A stretch of 64,000 nucleotides of DNA from Microbacterium maritypicum MF109 (GCF_000455825.1 NZ_ATAO01000179.1:89884-153883); one strand, 5' to 3'. Positions 10,520-20,104 are shown, counted from the stretch's first letter. Program-made: numbers and translations. Notes: generated by a model from the letters alone, not told the origin.

Positions 10520-12163
10520 GTGAAAAGAAACAGGATTGCCCTCGCGGGCAGCGCTCTGCTCGTGATCGGCGCCTTGGCGCTGGCCGGTTGTGCAGGCGGG
10601 AACGACTCGGGCGACGAGGGCTCCAAGGGCTCGACGTCGGCCATCATCTCGGCGAACGGCAATGAGCCGGAGAACCCGCTGATCCCGACCAACACCAACG
10701 AGGTCGGTGGTGGCAAGATCCTCGACTCGATCTTCGCCGGCCTCGCCTTCTACGACGGCGACGGCGCCCTCGTCAACGACATGGCCGAGTCGATCACCGT
10801 CGACGCCCCGAACAAGGTCACCGTGAAGCTGAAGGAGGGCCACAAGTTCACCAACGGTGAAGACGTCGTCGCTCACAACTTCATCGACGCGTGGAACTAC
10901 GGCGCACAGCTCTCCAACGCTCAGCTGAACCAGTCCTGGTTCGCCGACATCGTCGGCTTCAACCCCGACGCGGACTCCGAGCTCACCGGCCTCACCGAGG
11001 TCGACGACCAGACCTTCACGATCGACCTGAGCAGCGATGTCGCATCCGACTTCGTGACCCGCCTGGGCTACTCGGCGTTCTACCCGCTCCCCGACGCGGC
11101 TTTCGAGGACATGGACGCCTTCGGTGAGAACCCGATCGGCAACGGTCCGTACATGCTCGCCAAGGACGGTGCCTGGCAGCACGACGTCCAGATCGACCTG
11201 GTCAAGAACGACGACTACAAGGGTGAGCGCGTCGCGCAGAACGGCGGCCTCACGCTGAAGTTCTACACGGCTCCCGAGGGCGCATACGCCGACCTTCTCG
11301 GCGGCAACATCGACGTCATCGACCAGATCCCCGAGGCTTCCCTCGCGGTGTTCGAGGACGAGCTCGGCGAGCGGGCGACCAACCAGCCCGCAGCCATCTT
11401 CCAGTCGTTCACCATCGGTGGCCAGCTCGCCCACTTCTCGGGCGAAGAGGGCACGCTCCGTCGTCAGGCGATCTCGCTGGCGATCAACCGTGAGGAGATC
11501 ACGAGCAAGATCTTCGCCGACACGCGTACCCCCGCGAGCGACTTCACCACGCCGGTCATCGACGGCTGGAGCGACAGCGTTCCCGGCTCCGACGTGCTGA
11601 AGTACGACCCGGAGAAGGCCAAGGAGCTGTGGGCGAAGGCTGACGCCATCGCGCCGTGGTCCGGCACGTTCCAGATCGCGTACAACTCCGACGGTGGACA
11701 CCAGGTGTGGGTCGACGCGGTTTCGAACTCGCTGAAGAACACTCTCGGCATCGAGGCGTCGGGTGCACCGTACGTCGACCTCGCGACGCTCCGTGCTGCA
11801 GTCAACGCTCGTGACGACGCCGGCAAGCGCACGATCCAGACGGCGAACCGTTCCGGATGGCAGGGCGACTACCCCGCCGTCTACAACTTCCTGCAGCCGC
11901 TGTACGGCACGGGCGCATCGTCCAACGACGGTGACTACTCGAACCCGGAGGTCGATGCACTGCTCGCAGAGGGTGCAGCGGCGACGAGCGCTGACGACGC
12001 CAACGCGGCGTACGAGAAGGTCCAGGAGATCCTGTTCAACGACCTTCCCGTCATCCCGCTCTGGTACCAGAACTCCATCGGCGGTTTCGGCGACAACGTC
12101 GACAACGTCACCGTCGGCTGGAACTCTGTTCCGCTCTACTACGAGATCACCAAGGCCGAGTAG
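10520..12163 (+). CDS. Family 5 ABC importer, substrate-binding lipoprotein (second system)
   Basis: This 547-aa lipoprotein is of the OppA/DppA type (SBP_bac_5). A signal peptide with lipobox LAGC lies at about residues 18-21. The sequence has the family start (NEPENPLIPTNTNE) and the ENPIGNGPYML motif. The GTG at 10520 follows a perfect AGGAGGA at 10507-10513. It is the first gene of a second importer operon and is separated from its permeases by an intercistronic hairpin, as expected for a binding protein made in excess. Oligopeptides are the likeliest substrate. Confidence 0.93.
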   Translation: MKRNRIALAGSALLVIGALALAGCAGGNDSGDEGSKGSTSAIISANGNEPENPLIPTNTNEVGGGKILDSIFAGLAFYDGDGALVNDMAESITVDAPNKVTVKLKEGHKFTNGEDVVAHNFIDAWNYGAQLSNAQLNQSWFADIVGFNPDADSELTGLTEVDDQTFTIDLSSDVASDFVTRLGYSAFYPLPDAAFEDMDAFGENPIGNGPYMLAKDGAWQHDVQIDLVKNDDYKGERVAQNGGLTLKFYTAPEGAYADLLGGNIDVIDQIPEASLAVFEDELGERATNQPAAIFQSFTIGGQLAHFSGEEGTLRRQAISLAINREEITSKIFADTRTPASDFTTPVIDGWSDSVPGSDVLKYDPEKAKELWAKADAIAPWSGTFQIAYNSDGGHQVWVDAVSNSLKNTLGIEASGAPYVDLATLRAAVNARDDAGKRTIQTANRSGWQGDYPAVYNFLQPLYGTGASSNDGDYSNPEVDALLAEGAAATSADDANAAYEKVQEILFNDLPVIPLWYQNSIGGFGDNVDNVTVGWNSVPLYYEITKAE

Positions 12164-12169
12164 GTCCTT

Positions 12170-12226
12170 GGAGTGAACGGCAGCGAGGCGGTGGCGGCGA
12201 CGTCACCGCCTCGCGTCGTGCACTCC
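12170..12226 (+). promoter_or_regulatory. Intercistronic hairpin between binding protein and permeases
   Basis: An 11-bp perfect stem (12183-12193 with 12204-12214, 10-nt loop) is nested in an outer GGAGTG/CACTCC pairing (12170-12175 with 12221-12226). There is no T-tract. Such elements can protect the upstream message or end part of the transcripts, giving more binding protein than permease. Confidence 0.6.
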
Positions 12227-12257
12227 GGCTGACTCCGACTCCACGAAAGGAGCAAGG

Positions 12258-13187
12258 ATGCTCGCCTATACCCTGCGGCGACTTCTCCAGCTGATCCCGG
12301 TCTTCTTCGGTGCGACGCTTCTCATCTACGCGCTCGTCTTCCTGATGCCGGGTGACCCGATCGCGGCGCTCTTCGGTGACAAACCGCCGAGCCCGCAGCT
12401 GCTCGCCACGATCCGAGCGCAGTACCACCTGGACGACCCGTTCCTCGTCCAGTACTTCTACTACATCACCGGCGTCTTCAAGGGCGACATGGGAACGACG
12501 TTCTCCGGTGAGTCCGTGAGCACCGTCCTCGCGCGCACGCTTCCCATCACCGGACGCCTGGCCATCATGGCGATCGCGATCGAGTTCACGCTCGCCATCA
12601 TCATCGGAACGCTCTCGGCGCTCCGCAAGGGCAAGTTCTTCGACCATGTGTCGCTGATCATCTCGCTCGTGTTCCTCTCGATGCCGATCTTCGTCGTCGC
12701 CTTCCTCGCGCAGTACTTCCTCGCGATCAAGCTGGGCTGGTTCCGTCCGACGGTGGGCGGTCAGAACGATTGGGGCGACCTGTGGCTGCCCGCCATCGTG
12801 CTGGGTCTGAGCCTGTATGCGACGAGCATGCGGCTGATGCGTGGATCTGTCCTCGACACCCTCAACCAGGACTGGGTCCGCACCGCCTATGGCAAGGGGC
12901 TGTCACGCAACCGCGTGATCCCCGTGCACGTGCTGCGCAACTCCCTGATCCCGGTGATCACCAACTCGGCGACGAACTTCGGTGTGCTCCTCGTCGGAGC
13001 GACCGTGACGGAGTACATCTTCAACATTCCCGGCGTGGGACAGACCCTGTTCCAGGCGACGTTGAGGCACGAAGGACCGACCATCGTGTCGTTCGTGACG
13101 GTGTTCGTCATCATCTACGTTCTCGTCAACCTGCTCGTGGACCTGCTCTACGGGCTGCTCGACCCGAGGATCCGCTATGTCAAGTGA
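12258..13187 (+). CDS. ABC importer permease, OppB/DppB type (second system)
   Basis: This 309-aa permease has the standard N-terminus (MLAYTLRRLLQLIPVFFGAT), the MPGDP motif and an EAA loop near residues 209-224 (DWVRTAYGKGLSRNRV). AAGGAG lies about 7 nt before the ATG. It overlaps the next gene by 11 nt. It forms the pore with the 13177-14118 product. Confidence 0.93.
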   Translation: MLAYTLRRLLQLIPVFFGATLLIYALVFLMPGDPIAALFGDKPPSPQLLATIRAQYHLDDPFLVQYFYYITGVFKGDMGTTFSGESVSTVLARTLPITGRLAIMAIAIEFTLAIIIGTLSALRKGKFFDHVSLIISLVFLSMPIFVVAFLAQYFLAIKLGWFRPTVGGQNDWGDLWLPAIVLGLSLYATSMRLMRGSVLDTLNQDWVRTAYGKGLSRNRVIPVHVLRNSLIPVITNSATNFGVLLVGATVTEYIFNIPGVGQTLFQATLRHEGPTIVSFVTVFVIIYVLVNLLVDLLYGLLDPRIRYVK

Positions 13188-14118
13188 CCGTCCCACCCAC
13201 TACGTCGCACCGGTGGTGGCCGAACAGCCGCCGACGGATGCCATCAACGTCAAAGGCAAGCCCGCGAGCCTCTGGCGGGACGCCTGGACGGATCTGCGTC
13301 GCAGGCCGTCATTCTGGATCTCCCTCGGAATCGTCGCGCTCATCCTGCTGATGGCTCTGTGGCCGACGCTCTTCACGCAGACGCCGCCGAACAACCAGTG
13401 CGAGCTCGCGAACTCCAATGCCGGACCGGCTGCGGGCCACCCTCTCGGGTACACGTTCCAGGGCTGCGACATCTGGTCGCGCATCGTGTGGGGCTCGCGC
13501 ACGTCGATCAGTGTCGGTCTTCTGGCGACCATCATCAGCTCGACTCTCGGACTGATCATGGGTGCGCTCGCCGGCTACTACGGTGGATGGCTCGACGCGG
13601 TGCTCTCCCGCGTCGGCGACATCTTCTTCTCGATCCCCTACATCCTCGCGGCGGTTGTCGTGATGACGGTGTTCGCGCAGTACCGCAACGTCTTCACCCT
13701 CGCTCTCGCGATCGGTGGATTCGCGTGGGCTGCGACCGCGCGCGTCGTCAGAGCGGAAGTGCTCAGAGTGAAACAGGCGGACTTCGTGATGGCATCGGCC
13801 GCGCTCGGCAAGGGGCGCTTCGGCACCCTGATGTCGCATGTGATCCCGAACGCCTTCGCGCCGCTGCTCGTCCTGGCGACGCTGGCTCTGGCCGGTGGAA
13901 TCGTCGCCGAAGCGACACTGAGCTTCCTCGGTGTCGGGCTCGGCAGCGACGTCATGTCCTGGGGCAACGACATCAGCCAGGCGCAGCGCTCCCTGCGCGT
14001 CGCGCCGATGGCCCTGATCTATCCGTCGATCGCGCTCACCATCACGGTGCTCGCGTTCATCCTCCTGGGCGAGCTCATCCGAGACGCCCTCGACCCGAGG
14101 GCGAGGGCACGCCGATGA
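13177..14118 (+). CDS. ABC importer permease, OppC/DppC type (second system)
   Basis: This 313-aa permease has the OppC N-terminal domain, a first membrane segment near residues 43-63, an extracytoplasmic part with two cysteines (NNQCELANS and FQGCDIW), and a BPD_transp_1 domain with EAA loop (ADFVMASAALGKGRF). The two cysteines could form a disulfide outside the membrane. Its stop overlaps the ATPase start by ATGA. Confidence 0.92.
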   Translation: MSSDRPTHYVAPVVAEQPPTDAINVKGKPASLWRDAWTDLRRRPSFWISLGIVALILLMALWPTLFTQTPPNNQCELANSNAGPAAGHPLGYTFQGCDIWSRIVWGSRTSISVGLLATIISSTLGLIMGALAGYYGGWLDAVLSRVGDIFFSIPYILAAVVVMTVFAQYRNVFTLALAIGGFAWAATARVVRAEVLRVKQADFVMASAALGKGRFGTLMSHVIPNAFAPLLVLATLALAGGIVAEATLSFLGVGLGSDVMSWGNDISQAQRSLRVAPMALIYPSIALTITVLAFILLGELIRDALDPRARARR

Positions 14119-15779
14119 ACGAATCGACAGCTCCGCTGCTGAGCGTTCGCGATCTCACGGTCGCGTTCGACACGCAGAACGGCACACGACAGGTCCTGCA
14201 CGGCATCAGCTTCGATGTCATGGCGGGAGAGACGGTCGCGATCGTCGGCGAGTCCGGTTCGGGCAAGTCGACGGCCGCGACATCGATCATCAAGCTCCTC
14301 GCGGGCACGGGGCGGATCACCTCCGGCAGCATCACGCTGGAGGGGCAGGAGCTCACCACCCTCTCCGAGCGGGAGATGGAGCGGGTTCGCGGCAAGGCGA
14401 TCGGCTACGTGCCGCAGGACCCGATGTCGAACCTCAACCCCGTCTGGAGCATCGGCTTCCAGGTGGAGGAGGCGGTTCGTGCGAACGGCCTCGCTCAGGG
14501 CCGTGCTGCGGTGCGCGCCCGCGCGATCGAGGTGCTCCAGCAGGCGGGGCTCGCCGACGCGGCCAAGCGGCTGCGTCAGTTCCCCCACCAGTTCTCCGGC
14601 GGAATGCGCCAGCGTGCGCTCATCGGAATCGGACTGGCTGCGGACCCGCGGCTCCTGATCGCGGACGAGCCCACGTCGGCGCTCGATGTCACCGTGCAGC
14701 GCGTGATCCTCGACCACATGGCGAGCCTGACGCGCGACCGCGGCACCTCGATGCTGCTGATCACCCACGACCTCGGTCTCGCAGCCGAGCGCGCGGAGCG
14801 GCTGATCGTGATGCAGAACGGCTCGATCGTGGAGTCGGGTCCGAGCAAGGAGATCCTGCAGAACCCGCAGCATCCGTACACGAAGCGCCTGGTCGCCGCA
14901 GCGCCGAGCGTGGCATCGCAGCGCATCCAGGCCGTGGTCGAGGACCGCGGCGTGGAAACGCTCGACGACCTCGCCGATATCCCGCCGACCGTTCGCGTCG
15001 CTGCTCTCACGAAGGACTACCGCATCCGCCAGGGTGGTTTCCGCAGTGAGATGTTCCGTGCTGTGGACGACGTGTCGTTCGAGATCCCGCGGGGAAAGAC
15101 GCTGGCGCTGGTCGGCGAGTCGGGCTCGGGCAAGTCGACCGTCGCGAAGATGGTCCTCAAGCTCGAGGAACCCACCTCGGGAACCATCGAGATCGACGGC
15201 ATGGACGTGTCCGGATTCTCCCGGGCGCAGTCGTTCGGTCTTCGTCGTCGCATGCAGCCGGTGTTCCAGGATCCGTATGGGTCTCTGGATCCGCTGCGCA
15301 ACCTCGAGAACACGATCGCGGAGCCGCTCGAGATCCACGGTGTCGGCGATCGTGCGTCGAGGCGCGAGCGCGTGCGCGAGCTGCTCGATCAGGTGTCGTT
15401 GCCGCAGGATCTGGCGACGCGCTATCCCAGTGAGCTGTCGGGCGGACAGCGTCAGCGCGTCGCGATCGCGCGCGCGCTGGCACTCAAGCCGGACATCGTG
15501 GTGCTGGACGAGGCCGTCTCGGCTCTGGACGTGCTCGTCCAGGCCCAGATCCTCAAGCTGCTGGCCGATCTGCAGACCGAGCTCGGGCTCACCTACCTGT
15601 TCATCACGCACGACCTCGCGGTCGTGCGTGTCTCGAGCGACCTGGTCTGCGTCATGGAGCGCGGCCGGATCGTCGAGCAGGGCACGGTCGATGAGACCTT
15701 CGCGAACCCGAAGCAGGAGTACACGAGCCGCCTGCTCGAGGCCATCCCCGGTGCGTCGATCCCTCTGGGCGGCCTCTGA
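14115..15779 (+). CDS. Fused double ATPase of the second importer (DppD-DppF)
   Basis: This 554-aa protein carries two complete ABC ATPase domains in one chain. Domain 1 has Walker A GESGSGKST at 45-53, signature FSGGMRQR and DEPTSALD. Domain 2 has Walker A at about 334-342, signature LSGGQRQR and DEAVSALD, where the usual Pro after the catalytic Glu is Ala. It replaces the two separate ATPases of the first importer and is a common actinobacterial form. The ATG at 14115 overlaps the permease stop. Confidence 0.94.
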   Translation: MNESTAPLLSVRDLTVAFDTQNGTRQVLHGISFDVMAGETVAIVGESGSGKSTAATSIIKLLAGTGRITSGSITLEGQELTTLSEREMERVRGKAIGYVPQDPMSNLNPVWSIGFQVEEAVRANGLAQGRAAVRARAIEVLQQAGLADAAKRLRQFPHQFSGGMRQRALIGIGLAADPRLLIADEPTSALDVTVQRVILDHMASLTRDRGTSMLLITHDLGLAAERAERLIVMQNGSIVESGPSKEILQNPQHPYTKRLVAAAPSVASQRIQAVVEDRGVETLDDLADIPPTVRVAALTKDYRIRQGGFRSEMFRAVDDVSFEIPRGKTLALVGESGSGKSTVAKMVLKLEEPTSGTIEIDGMDVSGFSRAQSFGLRRRMQPVFQDPYGSLDPLRNLENTIAEPLEIHGVGDRASRRERVRELLDQVSLPQDLATRYPSELSGGQRQRVAIARALALKPDIVVLDEAVSALDVLVQAQILKLLADLQTELGLTYLFITHDLAVVRVSSDLVCVMERGRIVEQGTVDETFANPKQEYTSRLLEAIPGASIPLGGL

Positions 15780-15781
15780 TC

Positions 15782-16348
15782 GTGGCGAGGCTGAACTCTC
15801 CCGAGGACGAGCGGACTTTCCGCTCGTCCTCGGGCACGGTCGTCATGGTCGTGAGCCTCGCGCTCGCGGTCTTCCTCCTCGGGGACGCCGTCGTGCGGGG
15901 CGGATGGACGCAGACACTGCTGCTGGCTCCCTGGGTGCTTCTCGGCCTGTGGATCGTCTACGAGATCAGCTACGTGTCGATGGTCCGCATCCGCGATGAC
16001 GGGGCGCAGGTGCAGAACATGCTGCGACGGACGGATTTCGGCTGGCACCGGGTTCGAGACATCGATCTCGAGTGGCAGTTGAAGTTCTCCTTCGACGACG
16101 ACACGGAGCTCACCTGCTGGGGCGGACCGGCGCATGCCCGGCCGAGACGCAGCAAGATGCGCGACGAGGAGACCAGCGTCTCGACCTCGCTGCGCAGCTT
16201 CACCGACATCCGAGACCGCTGGCAGGCGGCGGCGGGGCATGGTGCGAGCGCGCCGATCCGCCGTTCCTGGGACACCAGCGCGCTGCTCGCGCTCGGCGTG
16301 ATCGTCCTTTGGGCGGTTGTCGCCGTACTGATCGTCGCCGCGGGCTGA
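15782..16348 (+). CDS. Small membrane protein with PH-like domain
   Basis: This 188-aa protein has two N-terminal membrane segments (about residues 19-36 and 45-62), a soluble middle part and one C-terminal membrane segment. The TFRSSSGTVV start and the short beta-rich middle resemble the bacterial PH-domain (bPH_6) membrane family of actinobacteria. The GTG start is 2 nt after the ATPase stop; an alternative ATG lies at 15845. A perfect hairpin is embedded in its first codons, so the start and whether it is co-transcribed with the importer are uncertain. Its function is unknown. Confidence 0.7.
   Translation: MARLNSPEDERTFRSSSGTVVMVVSLALAVFLLGDAVVRGGWTQTLLLAPWVLLGLWIVYEISYVSMVRIRDDGAQVQNMLRRTDFGWHRVRDIDLEWQLKFSFDDDTELTCWGGPAHARPRRSKMRDEETSVSTSLRSFTDIRDRWQAAAGHGASAPIRRSWDTSALLALGVIVLWAVVAVLIVAAG
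15800..15834. repeat. Perfect 16-bp inverted repeat inside the start of a CDS
   Basis: Arms at 15800-15815 and 15819-15834 are perfectly complementary around the loop CTT. It begins 21 nt after the importer ATPase stop and could act as its terminator or as a translational block of the downstream gene. No T-tract follows. Confidence 0.7.
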
Positions 16349-16363
16349 ACGAGTTCTGCCCCT

Positions 16364-16415
16364 CGACACATGCGCCCCCTGCCCTCTCCGTGAGGGCAGG
16401 GGGCGCATCTTCATG
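16364..16415. terminator. Bidirectional terminator
   Basis: A perfect 17-bp GC-rich stem (16370-16386 with 16392-16408, loop TCCGT) lies between converging genes, with further outer pairing (CGACAC/GTGCGTCG). Confidence 0.85.
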
Positions 16416-16448
16416 TGCGTCGAGCCCCTTCCAGAGGTCGAGCCCTTT

Positions 16449-16667
16449 TCAGGAGTAGGAGAACCAGTAGCCCGGCTGACCGGCGCGATGCACGCACGAT
16501 CCGACGCTGTAGCCCTCTTGCATGAAGACCCGTCGTTCGGCCTGGCAGTAGGACAGGTCCGTGAACGGGCCGAACCACGTGGCGGCCTGCGCGCCGGCAG
16601 CCCCACCGAACACCATGCCTGCGACCAGGACGATACCTGCGGCTGTTGCGGACAATTTCTTCTTCAT
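16449..16667 (-). CDS. Tiny secreted protein A, two-cysteine family
   Basis: This 72-aa precursor has a Sec signal peptide (MKKKLSATAAGIVLVAG, cleavage after AQA near residue 28) and a mature part of about 44 residues. The mature part reads FGPF-x5-C-x-AER ... C ... G-YWFSYS and has two cysteines that could form one disulfide. An in-frame ATG lies 9 codons upstream, but the start at 16667 gives the clean signal peptide and has a G-rich ribosome site. It is a paralog of the gene at 16787-16999. I do not recognise a named family. Confidence 0.7.
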   Translation of the reverse strand: MKKKLSATAAGIVLVAGMVFGGAAGAQAATWFGPFTDLSYCQAERRVFMQEGYSVGSCVHRAGQPGYWFSYS

Positions 16668-16786
16668 CGAATCCCCCCGGATTGTCGTGCCCACGTCGTC
16701 GTGGGTGCCCCGAGCCTAGGGTGGGCGTCACAGCCTGTCAACGCACGGAGGACGGGCTGTGCGCCCGCCCTCCCGTGCGATGGCGC

Positions 16787-16999
16787 TCAGTAGGACTGGA
16801 AATACCAGCCGCCGGTTCCCGGGATGCAGGGCGCTGCCTTCCCGCCACCTCGGACGTAGTCGGTGCGATCGGCGTTGCACTGCGCTGCCGACGAGTACGG
16901 CCCGAAAACGCTGGCCGACGCGGGCGCCACGCTCAGCAACGTGAGCCCTGCCGCTATCGCGATCGCGGCCCCCGCCTTGGTCATCCGATTCATCTTCAT
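16787..16999 (-). CDS. Tiny secreted protein B, two-cysteine family
   Basis: This 70-aa precursor has a signal peptide (MKMNRMTKAGAAIAIAAG, cleavage after ASA near residue 29) and a mature part of about 41 residues. It shares the pattern FGPY-x5-C-x-ADR ... C ... G-WYFQSY with secreted protein A next door. GGAGGG lies about 7 nt before the ATG. The two are on the same strand, 119 nt apart, and look like a tandem duplication. The role outside the cell is unknown. Confidence 0.72.
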   Translation of the reverse strand: MKMNRMTKAGAAIAIAAGLTLLSVAPASASVFGPYSSAAQCNADRTDYVRGGGKAAPCIPGTGGWYFQSY

Positions 17000-17086
17000 A
17001 GGACATCCCTCCGTGTTCCGTCACTGGAAGCACCCAGGCTAGGACATACCCGCCGAGGGGAGGAGAACGTGCCCGGGGTCCAACAC

Positions 17087-17893
17087 TCAGCCGGGCAACC
17101 CGAACAGCTCGGGCCAGGTGGCCGCCGCCCACGGATACCCGACGAACGCGGCGGCGTCGATCACGAAGTGCGCCACGAGGAACGGCATCAGTCGGCCCGT
17201 GCGCTGGTACAGCCAGCCGAAGAGCAGCCCCATCACCAGATTCCCGATGAAGGCGGGGTATCCCTGGTAGAGGTGATAGCTCGCGCGGAGGATCGACGTG
17301 GAGATGATGATCGCCCACGGACTCCACCCGAGCTGCCGGAGCCGGGTGAAGAGATAGCCGAGCACGACGAACTCCTCCTGCAGGGAGGCTCGGGCGGCGG
17401 CCAGCAGCAAGACGGGAACGGTCCACCAGAAAGCGCCCACCCCTGCGGGGTCGATCGCGACCGTGAGCCCGAGGGCGCGGCCGGCGAGGTAGAGGCCGAG
17501 TCCGGGGATTCCGATGGCCAGGACGAGGAGCACCCCACGTCCGACATCCTTCGCGATCCCCGTGCCGTCCAGCCCCAGCCGCGCCAGGTGCGGGCGACGC
17601 GAATGCCACAGCAGGAAGCACACCAGCAGGACGGGGACGAGGGAGAAGCCGATGGCGAGCACCTGGTAGATGAGGTCGAAGATCTCCCGGTCGCTTCGCG
17701 AGGGGTTGAGCGCGGCCACCTGGTCGGCGATGGGGGTCTCGTCGGTGAGCCGGTAGGCGAGCTGCACGATCGCGTATACCGCCGACTGGCCGAGGCCCAG
17801 CGCGAGGACGATGGCGATCTCCCACCACAGTCGTGCGCGGGAGGGAGCGGGGGAGAGGTCGGGGAGGTCCCACGGAGCCTGCGGTCGGGTCAC
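17087..17893 (-). CDS. CPBP family intramembrane metalloprotease-like protein
   Basis: This 268-aa multi-pass membrane protein matches the CAAX-protease/bacteriocin-processing (CPBP, Abi) family. Motif 1 is the Glu pair in LQEEFVVLGYLF, where the usual Arg four residues later is missing. Motif 2 contains the His in RASYHLYQG, and motif 3 the His in VAHFVIDAA. The GTG start lies 7 nt after the hexamer TAGCAT, which fits a leaderless transcript. It might process or give immunity to the small secreted proteins encoded next to it, but that is only suggested by proximity. Confidence 0.8.
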   Translation of the reverse strand: MTRPQAPWDLPDLSPAPSRARLWWEIAIVLALGLGQSAVYAIVQLAYRLTDETPIADQVAALNPSRSDREIFDLIYQVLAIGFSLVPVLLVCFLLWHSRRPHLARLGLDGTGIAKDVGRGVLLVLAIGIPGLGLYLAGRALGLTVAIDPAGVGAFWWTVPVLLLAAARASLQEEFVVLGYLFTRLRQLGWSPWAIIISTSILRASYHLYQGYPAFIGNLVMGLLFGWLYQRTGRLMPFLVAHFVIDAAAFVGYPWAAATWPELFGLPG

Positions 17894-17995
17894 GATCTCG
17901 ATGCTACGACCTGCTTTTCAGGAACAAGCCCTGAGCTTGCGTTATCCTGGAACGTCGGCTTCCCGGCGAAACCCCACATCTTTTAGGACACCTGC

Positions 17996-19909
17996 ATGGC
18001 GCACGCCCTCCGTTCTGACCTCCGCAACGTCGCGATCGTCGCGCACGTCGACCACGGCAAGACCACTCTCGTCGACGCCATGCTGCGTCAGACGGGCTCC
18101 TTCGGCGAACACGCCCACGTCGATGAGCGCGCCATGGATTCGAACGACCTGGAACGTGAGAAGGGCATCACGATCCTCGCCAAGAACACGGCGATCACAT
18201 ACAAGGGCAAGCACGCCCAGGGCAAGGAGATCACGATCAACGTGATCGACACCCCCGGTCACGCAGACTTCGGTGGCGAGGTCGAGCGCGGCCTGTCCAT
18301 GGTCGACGGTGTCGTGCTGCTGGTCGACGCGAGCGAGGGTCCGCTGCCGCAGACCCGCTTCGTGCTGCGCAAGGCGCTCGAGGCGAAGCTCCCCGTCATC
18401 CTCCTGGTCAACAAGACCGACCGTCCTGACGCCCGCATCGCGGAGGTAGAGGAAGAGGCGCACGACCTGCTGCTGGGTCTCGCCTCCGACCTGGTCGACG
18501 ATGTGCCCGACCTCGATGTCGACGCGCTCCTCGACGTTCCGGTGGTCTACGCCTCCGGTCGTGCCGGTGCGGCATCGCAGAACCGTCCCGCCGACGGTTC
18601 GCTGCCGGACAACGACGACCTCGAGCCGCTGTTCGAGGCGATCCTCGAGCACGTTCCCGCTCCGGAGTACGACGACGAGCACCCGCTGCAGGCCTGGGTC
18701 ACGAACCTCGACTCCAGCCCCTTCCTCGGCCGTCTGGCGCTGCTGCGCGTCTTCAACGGCACGCTGAAGAAGGGCCAGACCGTGGCCTGGGTCCGTTCCG
18801 ACGGCACGCACCAGAACGCGCGTATCACCGAGCTCCTGAAGACCCGCGCGCTCGAGCGCTACCCCGCCGAGTCCGCCGGTCCCGGCGACATCGTCGCCAT
18901 CGCCGGCTTCGAGAACATCACGATCGGCGAGACCATCGCCGACCCCGAGGACGTGCGCCCGCTGCCGGCCATCACGGTCGACGACCCCGCCATCTCGATG
19001 ACGATCGGCACCAACACCTCGCCCCTCATGGGCAAGGTCAAGGGGCACAAGCTCACTGCTCGCATGGTCAAGGACCGTCTCGACAAGGAGCTCATCGGAA
19101 ACGTCTCGCTCAAGGTCGTCGACATCGGGCGTCCGGATGCGTGGGAGGTGCAGGGCCGTGGAGAGCTGGCCCTCGCCATCCTCGTCGAGAACATGCGTCG
19201 CGAAGGTTTCGAGCTCACCGTCGGCAAGCCGCAGGTGGTCACGAAGAAGATCGACGGCAAGACCTACGAGCCGTTCGAGCACCTCACGATCGACACTCCG
19301 GAGGAGCACCTCGGGGCGATCACCCAGCTGCTCGCGAACCGCAAGGGTCGCATGGAGAACATGACCAACCACGGCACCGGCTGGGTGCGCATGGAGTTCA
19401 TCGTCCCGTCGCGCGGCCTCATCGGCTTCCGTAGCGAGTTCCTCACCACCACGCGTGGTACCGGAATCGCGAACGCGATCTCGCACGGGTACGAGCCGTG
19501 GGCCGGTTCCATCACGACGCGTCAGAACGGCTCCATCGTCGCCGACCGCCAGGGCGTCGTCACCCCGTTCGCGATGATCGCCCTGCAGGAGCGCATGTCG
19601 TTCTTCGTGCAGCCCACGCAGGAGGTCTACGAGGGCATGGTGATCGGCGAGAACTCCCGCGCCGACGACATGGACGTGAACATCACCAAGGAGAAGAAGC
19701 TCACCAACATGCGTGCGGCGAGCTCCGACACCTTCGAGTCGATGACGCCTCCGCGCCAGCTGACGCTGGAGGAGAGCCTCGAGTTCGCCCGCGACGACGA
19801 GTGCGTCGAGGTGACCCCCGAGGTCGTCCGCATCCGCAAGGTGAACCTCGACGCGAACACCCGCGCGCGGGAGACCGCTCGTCTGAAGCGTCAGGACGCG
19901 AACGTCTGA
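17996..19909 (+). CDS. typA: Ribosome-associated translational GTPase TypA/BipA
   Basis: This 637-aa GTPase is of the BipA/TypA family, which binds the ribosome and acts in 50S assembly and stress adaptation. G1 is AHVDHGKTT (residues 16-24), G3 is [12 protein letters not shown] and G4 is NKTDRPDA, followed by EF-G-like domains and the TypA-specific C-terminus. A possible -10 (TATCCT at 17943-17948) lies upstream. A strong terminator follows. Confidence 0.96.
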   Translation: MAHALRSDLRNVAIVAHVDHGKTTLVDAMLRQTGSFGEHAHVDERAMDSNDLEREKGITILAKNTAITYKGKHAQGKEITINVIDTPGHADFGGEVERGLSMVDGVVLLVDASEGPLPQTRFVLRKALEAKLPVILLVNKTDRPDARIAEVEEEAHDLLLGLASDLVDDVPDLDVDALLDVPVVYASGRAGAASQNRPADGSLPDNDDLEPLFEAILEHVPAPEYDDEHPLQAWVTNLDSSPFLGRLALLRVFNGTLKKGQTVAWVRSDGTHQNARITELLKTRALERYPAESAGPGDIVAIAGFENITIGETIADPEDVRPLPAITVDDPAISMTIGTNTSPLMGKVKGHKLTARMVKDRLDKELIGNVSLKVVDIGRPDAWEVQGRGELALAILVENMRREGFELTVGKPQVVTKKIDGKTYEPFEHLTIDTPEEHLGAITQLLANRKGRMENMTNHGTGWVRMEFIVPSRGLIGFRSEFLTTTRGTGIANAISHGYEPWAGSITTRQNGSIVADRQGVVTPFAMIALQERMSFFVQPTQEVYEGMVIGENSRADDMDVNITKEKKLTNMRAASSDTFESMTPPRQLTLEESLEFARDDECVEVTPEVVRIRKVNLDANTRARETARLKRQDANV

Positions 19910-19935
19910 GACCACACTCGGCGAAGCTCCGAGTG

Positions 19936-19981
19936 AGAGGGCCTCGTGCCGCCGGAAGGCGTGCACGAGGCCCTCTTCTCA
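19936..19981 (+). terminator. Terminator of typA
   Basis: A perfect 14-bp stem (19936-19949 with 19963-19976, 13-nt loop) is followed by the short tail TCTC. Confidence 0.8.
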
Positions 19982-20104
19982 TGTAAATCCCAGGTGAGGG
20001 ATGGTTTTCGCTCAGGTTCGTGGTTCAGAGTGGTTGACTTGCGCCTGGGACGAGCTCCCGATGAGTCTCCTGCAAGGGCGTACGACCACCCGAAAGTCGA
20101 ACCC

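Noticed and set aside
16646..17986. A 446-codon plus-strand open frame
   Set aside because: It runs antisense to the small secreted protein and CPBP genes, whose signal peptides, motifs and ribosome sites are convincing.
19982..20104. Possible c-di-AMP (ydaO-type) riboswitch before the lysozyme-like gene
   Set aside because: The position fits, but I could not match the conserved core motifs of that class; only a short leader with TTGACT is visible.
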